NCBI RefSeq assembly: GCF_019195455.1
Contig: NZ_JAIMBW010000001.1
Span: 1,984,001 to 2,048,000, forward strand
Source: Gymnodinialimonas phycosphaerae
Lineage (GTDB): Bacteria; Pseudomonadota; Alphaproteobacteria; Rhodobacterales; Rhodobacteraceae
Direction: 5' to 3'
Length of the DNA stretch: 64,000 nucleotides
In this document: positions 1 through 7,610 of the stretch, in pieces
How positions within the stretch are numbered: position 1 is the stretch's first letter
Layout: every line of letters starts with the position of its first letter
Notes under the pieces: model-generated
Seen by the model: the letters and a program-made list of their open reading frames with translations, nothing else
Told to the model about the DNA's origin: nothing
The model's database searches: none
Position numbers and translations under genes: made by a program

Positions 1-191
1 CACAAAGCGTCGTTGACGCCGCTTTTGCGATGCACGCGGACGGGCTGCTTGAAGACGAGGCGCTTTTGGCGGCACTTGGCGTTGGGCGCGACGGTTATGT
101 TGTGACGGAAGAGATTGCGATGAAAGCGCTGGATGCAAAGCGCGCTGAAAAGATAAACGCTAGTACGCTAATGCTGATTTTGAACGGGTAG
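1..191 (+). CDS. C-terminal end of an unknown protein (partial)
   Basis: An open frame enters from the left edge and stops with TAG at 189-191, leaving the last 62 residues of a protein whose start lies outside the window. The visible part is Ala/Leu/Glu-rich and probably helical, with no motif I recognise. The next gene begins 6 bases after the stop, so the two are probably co-transcribed. Its base composition matches the island genes that follow rather than the host chromosome. Confidence 0.5.
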   Translation, partial: QSVVDAAFAMHADGLLEDEALLAALGVGRDGYVVTEEIAMKALDAKRAEKINASTLMLILNG

Positions 192-197
192 AGCGAG

Positions 198-842
198 ATG
201 CAGACACAGGAAGACTATTTCGAAGCAACAGACACAATCTTTCAAATTGCGTCTCGCATTGCGCGCGAAGTGATTTTTTTTGATGCGCTCGCCGCAAAAG
301 GTAGCTTCGTTAGCCCTGAACAATACCAGCTGCTTTTTGACCGCGACGACGACGACGTGTTTGAGATTGAAGAAAACAGCGTGCAAATCGATCTGCACAC
401 CCAAGATGGAATAAATGTCATCGGCAGCCTGTTCAATAATCTGAATGAAACAACGCAACGCTTGTTTGGTGTGCGATTTTCGACTGCGCCGCAAGTGTTG
501 GGGCTGGAGAACTGGGATGCGGGGAAGATGGCGACTGCGCGTTGCCAGCTATGTTTAGTACCCGCCGATCTTGACGGTCCAAACATGCTGAAAGCGTTTT
601 CCCAAACGCACCAAATTCAATGCAGCTTTGCGATACCTATCGAGCTTAGCACAGAACTGGGAAACGTTGTTGGTGCTACAATGTGCTATGAGCGTGTTTT
701 CGTTACTCAAAAAGACCCTGACTTCCAAGAGCAGCTCGATACCGCTGCGATGCTGAAAGAGTTGGGCAAAAAGCTTGAACAACTCGACGCAATGTGCCGA
801 ATGACCAAAGACTATGGTCCGTATCTCAGCTTGTTAAAGTGA
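198..842 (+). CDS. Unknown acidic island protein, 214 aa
   Basis: The ATG at 198 follows a weak GAGCGAG ribosome site and lies 6 bases after the previous stop, which suggests one operon. The protein is soluble, with an acidic patch at about residues 49-60 (a run of four Asp) and no signal peptide or membrane segment. The second half has alternating hydrophobic stretches and ends in a Lys/Leu-rich helix at about 185-205. I do not recognise a family. Its place in the integrated island points to an accessory gene. Confidence 0.6.
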   Translation: MQTQEDYFEATDTIFQIASRIAREVIFFDALAAKGSFVSPEQYQLLFDRDDDDVFEIEENSVQIDLHTQDGINVIGSLFNNLNETTQRLFGVRFSTAPQVLGLENWDAGKMATARCQLCLVPADLDGPNMLKAFSQTHQIQCSFAIPIELSTELGNVVGATMCYERVFVTQKDPDFQEQLDTAAMLKELGKKLEQLDAMCRMTKDYGPYLSLLK

Positions 843-882
843 TGCGAGCGGGCGCTTAAATACGCGCCCGCACCAGTGTCGA

Positions 883-1305
883 TTATGCAGCTTTGCGCTT
901 ACTGAGCGCTGCCTCAATCGCAGCGTCCAGTTCGCCTTGTTGCGTTGCAACCAAAAACGCTTCCAGCGCGCCTTCCACGTCTTTCAGTTCTTTCACAAAC
1001 ACAGCGTTGCCCTTGCCCAAGTCCAACACCTTGCTGCCGTACCTGCATTGCACATACCAGCCGCCGTCTTGCTCAAAGAACCAAGCACGCACCTGTCGCA
1101 TTTTCTCAATGGCAACCTTTTCGCCGTGCTCGTTTGTCGCCCACCCTTTTGCGCGCACCTGATGCACGTCGCCTTTCAGCTTCGCAGCGAACACTTTTGC
1201 TTGCTCTTCGATGGCTGCGATCAGCTTTGCGCGGCGCTGTTGCGTTGGGTCTTTCGCATTTGCCCGCTTCACCGTCTTTACTGTCAGTTTTGCCAGTTGC
1301 GTCAT
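883..1305 (-). CDS. Small basic island protein (possibly DUF6641-like), 140 aa
   Basis: The start is set at the ATG at 1305 because a clear AAGGAGA lies 7 bases upstream; an in-frame ATG at 1326 precedes that ribosome site and is unlikely. The protein has a basic Ala/Lys-rich N-terminal helix (residues about 5-45), a central beta-rich part with a WFFEQDGGWYVQCRYG segment, and a helical C-terminus ending in RKAA. It resembles, from memory only, the DUF6641 proteins found on proteobacterial plasmids and islands. It is convergent with the gene at 198-842. Function unknown. Confidence 0.6.
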   Translation of the reverse strand: MTQLAKLTVKTVKRANAKDPTQQRRAKLIAAIEEQAKVFAAKLKGDVHQVRAKGWATNEHGEKVAIEKMRQVRAWFFEQDGGWYVQCRYGSKVLDLGKGNAVFVKELKDVEGALEAFLVATQQGELDAAIEAALSKRKAA

Positions 1306-1440
1306 GTCGTGTCTCCTTGCGTTCATTCCACAAAGTTATGGTCTTAAACGACATAAAACGACCGAAATTCAGAGCCTTAACAAAAATAGAAAGAGCCGCA
1401 GAACGCGGCTCTTTGAGTGCTTTGAAATTTGGCTGAGCGC

Positions 1441-2334
1441 TTAAACGCGGGGCTGCTCCAACGTGCCACCAACTTCGATAAACTGTTCAAGAGCTTCATC
1501 ACGCTCAGCTTGCACATCTTGTCGCGTGCGAACAGGTTCGCTGATTTGCTTGCCCATAAGCTGCAAGATGCGCTGGATCGACACCACATCGCGCAATTCA
1601 ATTACCTGCTTAGCGTTGTTGCCGTCATAGCAGTTCAGCGTCACAGTAAAATTCTCGAAGCGCTTGTCATCATTCTTCAAGCTGCGCAGCACTTTGTCGT
1701 TCACTTCCTCCAAAACTTCACTGCCGTGCCATTCAGCAATCAGCTTTTGCGCTTCTTCGATTTGCTCTTTGACTTCTTCGCTTGGCTTGTTGCCTTTGCC
1801 ATTTGTGTGTGCCACCTCGTAAACACCGCCTTCGCTTGCAAGCCATGCTGAAAACGAAATGTCGCCGTTTTGGATGTCTTTGTTATTAAGAGCCACTTTC
1901 AGTACACGCACCCAAGCCTTTTCGCGTGCCGTGCTGATTTTGCCGCAGACAAAGCGCAGAATTTTGGTTTCGAGCGACGTTGCTGCGGTAAACGCCACAA
2001 GCCCTTGCTCGCGACGCTCGTCCATAATCACTTCGAACGTTTCGCGCATGCGCTTAGCTTCTTTCTTGTCAGCGTCTTTCCAATGCTGCATGCGCACCAT
2101 CACTTTGAAAACGCCTTCCAAAAAACGGTAGAGAGCAACGTTGGCTTTCTGCTGTAGGCTCTCGTACTCGCTGTAAACGACTTGCAGTTCTTGCAGGTAT
2201 GCGACTGCTGACTTGGCTTCTTGCTTCGTGTCTTCAATCTTGTTGCGCAGGGGATAGTTAGGCGCTTTTTCGAAGGTCACTTCGGCAGGAATTTGAGCGA
2301 GGGCAAAGGTGGTTTTTGCGATTGTATCAAGCAT
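1441..2334 (-). CDS. Unknown helical island protein, 297 aa
   Basis: The protein is soluble, largely helical and rich in Glu, Lys and Gln, without signal peptide or membrane segments. Residues about 30-100 and 180-235 read as long amphipathic helices. A Trp-containing block at about 140-170 resembles a small beta insertion. No catalytic motif is visible. It is on the same strand as the gene at 883-1305 and lies upstream of it with a gap of about 135 bases. I do not recognise the family. Co-location with a recombinase suggests a mobile-element maintenance or accessory gene. Confidence 0.6.
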   Translation of the reverse strand: MLDTIAKTTFALAQIPAEVTFEKAPNYPLRNKIEDTKQEAKSAVAYLQELQVVYSEYESLQQKANVALYRFLEGVFKVMVRMQHWKDADKKEAKRMRETFEVIMDERREQGLVAFTAATSLETKILRFVCGKISTAREKAWVRVLKVALNNKDIQNGDISFSAWLASEGGVYEVAHTNGKGNKPSEEVKEQIEEAQKLIAEWHGSEVLEEVNDKVLRSLKNDDKRFENFTVTLNCYDGNNAKQVIELRDVVSIQRILQLMGKQISEPVRTRQDVQAERDEALEQFIEVGGTLEQPRV

Positions 2335-2446
2335 TTTGAGTTCCTTTTGATCTGCTTGTTTCAGTTGTTCGTTGTGACGTTCTCGCCATCAACAAATACA
2401 ATGTACCCCACCTAAAACGCCTGTGCGGTTACATCGAAATGGGCTG

Positions 2447-2475
2447 ATGACAGAGCATACTTTTTTTGCTAAGAT
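2447..2475 (+). promoter_or_regulatory. Predicted sigma-70 promoter giving a leaderless mRNA
   Basis: ATGACA (2447-2452) and TAAGAT (2470-2475) are separated by exactly 17 bases and resemble -35 and -10 hexamers. Seven bases after the -10 box comes the ATG at 2483, so transcription would begin at or beside the start codon. There is no Shine-Dalgarno sequence before that ATG, which agrees with leaderless translation. Confidence 0.4.
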
Positions 2476-2482
2476 ACTGTTT

Positions 2483-3322
2483 ATGGATGATATTGATTTT
2501 CAAAGATACCGATTGGGTCGCAAGTTATTCATCCACGCGCCACCGTACAAAGGGCTGCGCTCCAAGGAGACTGGCGAGTACGTGTCAAAACGACTCGCTC
2601 GCATTCAGCCGCCGTTCGCAGACGCGCAGGCTTGGCAGTGTTCCGTCTACTATTTTTGGTGGGAGTTTTTGCGCAGGCACGACGGCTACAAGGACTGTTG
2701 CGCACGCGGCGGCGCAGGACGCTACAAGAAGCTTTACGCCGACTTTGGTGATGTGCACGCTTATGAAACGGGTGACTTCTGGAAGTGGTGGACAGAAAAG
2801 CTAGACAATGAATGGAAACGAGGAGAGTTCTTGTTTGCTGAACCAGCGGCGCGTAGGATCGCTGTGCAAGATAGGGTGTTGAACACCCAAACTTCCGACA
2901 TGCTCACCGTCGCCATACCGCTCGAAGTTCGAACGCCGCAGCTTGTCAGCAACCTGCGCAAACTGTTGGATGAACACAAAGACCAGGTGTCAGCCGCCCG
3001 CAACAAAAGCCGCGCGCTCTACCCCGTCGCCGCCCGTGTCCGTCTATCCACGCTCCACCAGACACTGCGGGTTTGGGACACTTGGAACGAACACAGGCAT
3101 CGCAAAAAGAAATATGAGCAAGCCGAGTTGGCTGGCATCTACGTAAACAGGGTAGTTGACCACGAAACCGTCGAGAGCCTCAAACGGGATAATTTGCCTT
3201 ATGGAGACGTACAACGTGAAGTGCGGCGCAGGCAGACGCAGGCGTTCAACAGGTATCTCGCAGCAGCGAACGACTACATCGAGAACGTTGGTAAAGGGCA
3301 GTTTCCACTGCGCAGCAAGTGA
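2483..3322 (+). CDS. Unknown basic Trp/Tyr/Arg-rich island protein, 279 aa
   Basis: The frame is open from a GTG at 2423, but the ATG at 2483 is preferred because a promoter-like pair ends 7 bases before it. The protein is very basic and rich in aromatics. A segment at about residues 55-75 contains YYFWWEFLRRHDGYK, reminiscent of the WEFLRRNPDY element of small regulator-like proteins (DUF6499), but the overall match is unproven. The C-terminal half is Arg/Lys/Gln-rich and may bind nucleic acid. It is followed by two small genes on the same strand. Confidence 0.6.
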   Translation: MDDIDFQRYRLGRKLFIHAPPYKGLRSKETGEYVSKRLARIQPPFADAQAWQCSVYYFWWEFLRRHDGYKDCCARGGAGRYKKLYADFGDVHAYETGDFWKWWTEKLDNEWKRGEFLFAEPAARRIAVQDRVLNTQTSDMLTVAIPLEVRTPQLVSNLRKLLDEHKDQVSAARNKSRALYPVAARVRLSTLHQTLRVWDTWNEHRHRKKKYEQAELAGIYVNRVVDHETVESLKRDNLPYGDVQREVRRRQTQAFNRYLAAANDYIENVGKGQFPLRSK

Positions 3323-3410
3323 CAGCGGAAAGTGTCTGTTAACAGACAAAACTCGCACGCCATCCGCTGCCTTAGCTCCCAAATGATAAATAATTCAAAG
3401 GGAGCAACGG

Positions 3411-3677
3411 ATGAACACGACAAAAACGATCAATGCGCTGCGCAGGGGTTTTGCAGACCAGACACGCGCACAGAAACTTGCCACAACACAAGCGATGCTG
3501 ACCGCGACAGCGGACTGCGTGAACGATTTGCGGCAATTGGTGCAAGAGACGGACGCGGCAGCACAGCGGCGCAAAGCGAAAAGACGCGAAACAGAGGTTG
3601 ATCCAAAACCACCCGTAAAGCCCGTGCGTGTCGCTGAACCCAGCAAACCGCGCAAGCCAAAGTACAGCGGGCTTTGA
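3411..3677 (+). CDS. Small basic unknown protein, 88 aa
   Basis: GGGAG lies 7 bases before the ATG, a good ribosome site. The first 55 residues form a predicted helix. The tail is Lys/Arg/Pro-rich, contains repeated KPPVKPVR- and KPRKPK-type motifs, and looks disordered and nucleic-acid-binding. No family is recognised. The next gene starts 12 bases after its stop, with a ribosome site overlapping the stop codon, so the two are likely translated together. Confidence 0.55.
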   Translation: MNTTKTINALRRGFADQTRAQKLATTQAMLTATADCVNDLRQLVQETDAAAQRRKAKRRETEVDPKPPVKPVRVAEPSKPRKPKYSGL

Positions 3678-3688
3678 AGGAGCAGCAC

Positions 3689-4030
3689 ATGACACTATTG
3701 GAACAAGTATACGAACGACTGGTTGAGCATGATCTCGTGCAGAATGGTGAAGAGTTCAGCACGAACTGGTGCGGCAAAAGCAAAAGCTGGTTTGGCGAGC
3801 GCAAGCACAGCGGGCGCGATTTCAGCGTCACCGCCGCAATCGACTGTATGCGTAGCGTCCAGTTGAAGATTGCAACGCTGAGATTGAGCAACAGGCGCAT
3901 GGGCGGACTGCTGGAAGCCGAGATACGCGGGCTGGACGAAGTGAACACTGCGCTCAAAGCTTTTCTGGCTGAGCAGCATCGCATCACCGAAGTTGCGCTG
4001 GATGCAGAGCCACAGCGCAAAATGTTATAG
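3689..4030 (+). CDS. Small unknown helical protein, 113 aa
   Basis: The start is placed at the ATG at 3689 because GAAGGAG (3676-3682) sits 6 bases upstream; an in-frame TTG at 3674 lies before that site. The N-terminal half carries the motif STNWCGKSKSWFGERKHSGR, and the C-terminal half is a long amphipathic helix with many Leu, Arg and Glu. No known domain is recognised. It follows the 88-aa gene closely and precedes the recombinase gene by 135 bases. Confidence 0.55.
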   Translation: MTLLEQVYERLVEHDLVQNGEEFSTNWCGKSKSWFGERKHSGRDFSVTAAIDCMRSVQLKIATLRLSNRRMGGLLEAEIRGLDEVNTALKAFLAEQHRITEVALDAEPQRKML

Positions 4031-4165
4031 AAACAGTAGTGTATAACATCTTTGCCGAAGCCTGTTCGATTTCAACGGCTTAGGCACTGCGCCAAAATCG
4101 GTCGTCCGCTAAATTGTTAGGCTTTACAATGCATTACAACGGAACCACACATTTCGAGGTGATGC

Positions 4166-4738
4166 ATGAAACAAGCGAAGCTCTTAACCGACGCAGAACG
4201 CAAGCGCGTGTCCGCGGTTATCAACGCCCATCGTTATCCCATCCGCAACCACGCTATCTTCGCGCTCAGCTTCTTTGCGGGGCTGCGCGCGTGCGAGATT
4301 GCTGGCTTGCGTGTTGGTGACGTATTTGAAGACAGCGGCAAAGTGCGCGACACGATTTACTTGGCAGCAACACAGACAAAGGGCGATGACAGCGCGACAG
4401 TGCTTATAAGCAAGCGCTTAGCGAAGGCGCTGGCAGCATATGCCGCGCAGCACCCACGCCATATTGCCAAGCAAGATGCATCGCTTTTCTTTAGTGCAAA
4501 GGGCGGTGGGTTCAGCGCGCAAACAATCGTCAATCTGTATGCCCGCTTTTACAAACTGGCAGGCGTCAAAGGCGCAAGCTCGCACAGCGGGCGTCGGCAG
4601 TTTTTGACCGAACTTGCGGACAAGGGCATCAACGCCCGCGTCATCCAAGCGCTTGCACGGCACAAGCACCTGAACACAACGATGCGATATATTGAACTCA
4701 ACGAGAACAAGATGCGGAATGCGATTGAGCTGATCTAA
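4166..4738 (+). CDS. Minimal tyrosine recombinase (catalytic domain only)
   Basis: This 190-aa protein is essentially the catalytic domain of a tyrosine recombinase or integrase. Visible active-site residues are Arg41 (in GLRACEIAGL), Lys72 (TKGDDS), His140 and Arg143 (HSGRR), His166 (ALARHKHLN) and the nucleophile Tyr175 (TTMRYIEL). The N-terminal core-binding domain of phage integrases is missing; the length resembles FimB/FimE-type recombinases. GAGGTG just before the ATG supports the start. It could serve excision or integration of this island, or invert a local segment. A full-length integrase may also lie beyond the left edge, near the other attachment site. Confidence 0.85.
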   Translation: MKQAKLLTDAERKRVSAVINAHRYPIRNHAIFALSFFAGLRACEIAGLRVGDVFEDSGKVRDTIYLAATQTKGDDSATVLISKRLAKALAAYAAQHPRHIAKQDASLFFSAKGGGFSAQTIVNLYARFYKLAGVKGASSHSGRRQFLTELADKGINARVIQALARHKHLNTTMRYIELNENKMRNAIELI

Positions 4739-5407
4739 AAATGGTGAAAATTTCGCCGTTTCACAGTGTGCTCGCCGCTCGTTGCTAAATACATTAGACA
4801 GCTAAGGCTGCACGACAAACTGACCCTACGGTTAGCACGCCAGTTATCATTGTGCCGCAAGCCCGTTCTGATGTGAGACGGTAAGCAAACGCATTCGTCA
4901 GTTATGCGCTTCAATAGTCTACCCTGCCATCGCGCGCAGGATGCCTAAAGCACGCTGCCATTGCAGAACTGTGCTTACTGTTGTCGGAATGGTTGTAGCG
5001 CAGAGATGTGTGAATTGAGTGAGACGGATGACAAGCCGCTGTGCGGTACCCGTCAACGTGGTGGAACAAGCTTTGCTACGCCAGCCCACCATGTGCGTAT
5101 GATGTCCCAGTAATAGAGATGATAGGAAAACCTGCTCTTCCTTTTCGGTTTGGGGAGCGTAGCCTAAAAAGAGCGACGGGTAACGCCTCAGCCTTTGGAT
5201 CAAGCCCGAAATAGGGCTTGATCTATTTGCTCTAGGTAAAGCCAAGCACTCATACTCCATATTCGAATGACATGCTCTGGCAAAGAAAATGCGCCAAAGT
5301 GACTTTGCAGCTTTGCAAAGCAAAGATGAAAAGAAACGTATGGCGCTTGTGGAACTGCGAAGCAGAGACGCAAATTCACCAACAGGTATCACTGAGCGGC
5401 ACTTGCT
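4739..5407. other. Long intergenic stretch without a convincing gene
   Basis: About 670 bases separate the recombinase from the lipoprotein gene. The only sizeable open frame (4919-5392, minus) has an implausible composition rich in Ser, Arg and Leu and no ribosome site, so I do not call it. A perfect hairpin lies at 5199-5222. The stretch could hold recombination sites, a small RNA or decayed genes. Confidence 0.5.
5199..5222. repeat. Perfect 9-bp inverted repeat (hairpin)
   Basis: ATCAAGCCC and GGGCTTGAT form a perfect 9-bp stem around the 6-base loop GAAATA. No T-run follows on either strand, so it is not a classic intrinsic terminator. It may be part of a structured RNA or a protein-binding site. 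Confidence 0.5.
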
Positions 5408-5827
5408 TTAAAGAATTCGTCCATACCAAGTGTCAGGTCCCAGTTCTGGGTTTCGTGGCGTGCCCTCGACGTCGATCCAGCGAATGACTGTGCCAGCTTC
5501 GTTCACGTCAAGCTGGAAGCACGACCACGTGCTTGGGTCTGATTGCAGATCAGCGCTCGAACAATACCGACCATTATGCACAGTCCAAACGCGCCGTTGA
5601 TCCCCGTAGACCGTCGTGCCGTTTCTGTTGAACGTTTGCCTGATACCCGCGCCAGTGTTGCTCTGCTCCGTGTATTCAACCGTGCGTCCGCCAACGATTG
5701 CCATCAGCGCCGCTGCGTTTTCGACTGGTACAAAGCGCTGCTCAGCACCTGCACTCAGATGCGGGTTTGTGGTTGTTTGACATGCGCTAAGTGCAAGCGC
5801 CCCAATCAAAAATAAGCGTCGATCCAA
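5408..5827 (-). CDS. Small lipoprotein of unknown function, 139 aa
   Basis: The start is a TTG at 5827 with a strong AGGAGG about 5 bases upstream. The N-terminus MDRRLFLIGALALSACQ is a lipoprotein signal with lipobox LSAC, so Cys16 would be the lipidated residue; the paired Arg also allow Tat export. The mature part has Trp-rich beta-like segments (RRVWTVHNGRYC, STWSCFQLDV) with two Cys that could form a disulfide, and resembles small periplasmic lipoproteins of unknown role. It is divergent from the XRE regulator at 5934. Confidence 0.65.
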   Translation of the reverse strand: MDRRLFLIGALALSACQTTTNPHLSAGAEQRFVPVENAAALMAIVGGRTVEYTEQSNTGAGIRQTFNRNGTTVYGDQRRVWTVHNGRYCSSADLQSDPSTWSCFQLDVNEAGTVIRWIDVEGTPRNPELGPDTWYGRIL

Positions 5828-5933
5828 TTTTTCCTCCTACACCGCACAAAAAACGGCTTCAAAATACGTTTCTTTGAATTAACGGTCATTCTGCTTCGAT
5901 CTCAAGTCCAAAGTTTCGATTTACAAGCCGTGT

Positions 5934-6269
5934 ATGACTATGGATTTGAAGCAGGAAATTGGATCGCGTGTAAAAGCAGCGCGGAAGATGCGTGGCATGA
6001 CACAAGCTGCGCTGGCTGAAGCAATCGACATGAGCTTTGAAACAGTGTCGAACTTGGAGCGCGGCAAAACAGCCCCGAACTTCAACACGCTTAGCGACAT
6101 TGCCGCCGCGCTCGATGTCGAACTCAAGTTCTTTTTCGACTACGAACCCAACAACACGTCAAAGCTGCGCAGTCGCCTTATCAGCGAGCTAAGCGCGACG
6201 ACCTTGGAGGTTGATGACGACAAGCTGGCGCTAATCGCGGACTTGGCTAAGGTTGTGGCGCGGCGCTGA
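5934..6269 (+). CDS. XRE/Cro-CI family transcriptional regulator, 111 aa
   Basis: Residues about 8-62 form a helix-turn-helix of the Cro/CI (XRE) type: RVKAARKMRGMTQAALAEAI, then a recognition helix in MSFETVSNLERGKTAPN. The C-terminal tail (70-111) is acidic and helical and probably dimerises. A second in-frame ATG at 5940 could also be the start. The gene lies between the divergent lipoprotein gene and the convergent nuclease gene, so it may control its own expression, the lipoprotein or the restriction-like module. Confidence 0.85.
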   Translation: MTMDLKQEIGSRVKAARKMRGMTQAALAEAIDMSFETVSNLERGKTAPNFNTLSDIAAALDVELKFFFDYEPNNTSKLRSRLISELSATTLEVDDDKLALIADLAKVVARR

Positions 6270-6443
6270 ACTTAAAGCATCAATGTCAATTCGGTCTTTA
6301 CGCTGATGTGTCAAAAGCGTCTCCGCACGATGTTGCTCCAAATCAAGTGCATTGAGAACAAAAATCGAGGGGCTATGCAGCCGTTATGCCGACAAGCATG
6401 ATCTATAAATCTGCGGCAGACGAGAAGACTCTGGTGAGGTGAA

Positions 6444-7610
6444 CTATCGATTCCCTTTTGCTCTGTTATGGGTCACGCATAACATCTCGCAATTCGATAA
6501 GTCCGTTGATCCACCCTTTGACCACGCAGAAACATGATCTGCATCCATTTCTGACTTCGCCCAAATCCGAGTAGCGTTTGCGCTGTGTCCTACGGCACAG
6601 AGAGGGCAATTCGATTTACCTTTATTTTTCGCATCAATTGTCTGCTGCTGATAGGCTTGACGTTTTGTTTTTTCGTCAAACAACCTAACACTTAATAGTT
6701 CTGTCTGCATTTCCCCTCCTAGCAGAAACTCATAAATGCCTCGAGCGTTATGAACAGCGGGATCGTCTCGAAGCTCTATTAGGCGTGCTGACACTTTACT
6801 TACATCATAGGCAGTATGTTTGTACTGCTCATACATTTTGCCCCATTCCAAACCGCGCATTTCCTTTTCTGGCGAACCTGAGAAAACGCTGCCAATCCAG
6901 TCAATTACTGAGGTGAAATAAGCCTCTATTTCTGTTGTGCTACTATTATGCCGGTTATCTGCCAAGTATCTCTCAACTGAAATTCCCTTTGATGTCGCAA
7001 CCCAATCAAGCGCAACACCTAGGACTTCTTGACGTTTTGGGTCGCCTTTGACGTAAGCTGCCCACTTTTGCTGAAGTGCGTTGCCTGAGTTTGAATATGT
7101 AGCCTTAGCCGCGGTTACAAAGGGTCCAGAATAGATTGCATTCAAAAGCTCGTGCTTGTTGAGCGGCATCCCAGCAATGTTGATGGTCTGAAACCACTCT
7201 TTGATCTCTGTTTCCGTACCTTTGCAAACATATACGAGTAGCTCGCTTTGGAGAATTTTTGCTTGATCTTCGGACGATAGAGACGAAAAGGTTTGCTCTT
7301 TCCCGTCGAGCCTGATCGCAAACTTACCCGTTACAAAGCGACCCAAGCTAGTGATACGTTGCTGTCCATCAAGGACTTCCAGACTATTCGCGCCATCATT
7401 GAAATAGATCAATCCGAGTGGGTAACCCTTTAGGACGGACTCTATGACAGCTACATCTTTCTTACCGTCACCATAGATGTAGTTTCGTTGATACTCTGGT
7501 TGGATTACAAGTGATCCCGAAAGCCCATACAGCCCTTTACCCTCGAACTCATTGTAGACGAAACCCGTTACCACCTCTTCCACGCTGTACTTTCGCAGAT
7601 CCGTCTTCAT
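6444..7610 (-). CDS. DUF262 (GmrSD-type) protein fused to an HNH nuclease
   Basis: A 388-aa protein with an N-terminal DUF262 domain, marked by the ParB/Srx-like motif DGQQRITSL (DGQQR at 81-85), and a C-terminal HNH domain: CPLC (335-338), DADHVSAW with His359, then LSNCEMLC and the THNRAKG end. DUF262 domains occur in phage-defence nucleases such as GmrSD, BrxU and SspE, where they bind or hydrolyse nucleotides. In those proteins the nuclease part is often DUF1524, whereas here it is a plain HNH. The ATG overlaps the stop of the upstream methyltransferase gene by 4 bases (ATGA), so the two are translationally coupled. Restriction of foreign DNA lacking the partner's methylation is the likeliest role; a modification-dependent nuclease is the alternative. 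Confidence 0.85.
   Translation of the reverse strand: MKTDLRKYSVEEVVTGFVYNEFEGKGLYGLSGSLVIQPEYQRNYIYGDGKKDVAVIESVLKGYPLGLIYFNDGANSLEVLDGQQRITSLGRFVTGKFAIRLDGKEQTFSSLSSEDQAKILQSELLVYVCKGTETEIKEWFQTINIAGMPLNKHELLNAIYSGPFVTAAKATYSNSGNALQQKWAAYVKGDPKRQEVLGVALDWVATSKGISVERYLADNRHNSSTTEIEAYFTSVIDWIGSVFSGSPEKEMRGLEWGKMYEQYKHTAYDVSKVSARLIELRDDPAVHNARGIYEFLLGGEMQTELLSVRLFDEKTKRQAYQQQTIDAKNKGKSNCPLCAVGHSANATRIWAKSEMDADHVSAWSKGGSTDLSNCEMLCVTHNRAKGNR

Noticed and set aside
4919..5392. A 157-codon minus-strand gene in the island gap
   Set aside because: No ribosome site, biased Ser/Arg/Leu composition, and a hairpin inside it; better read as non-coding.
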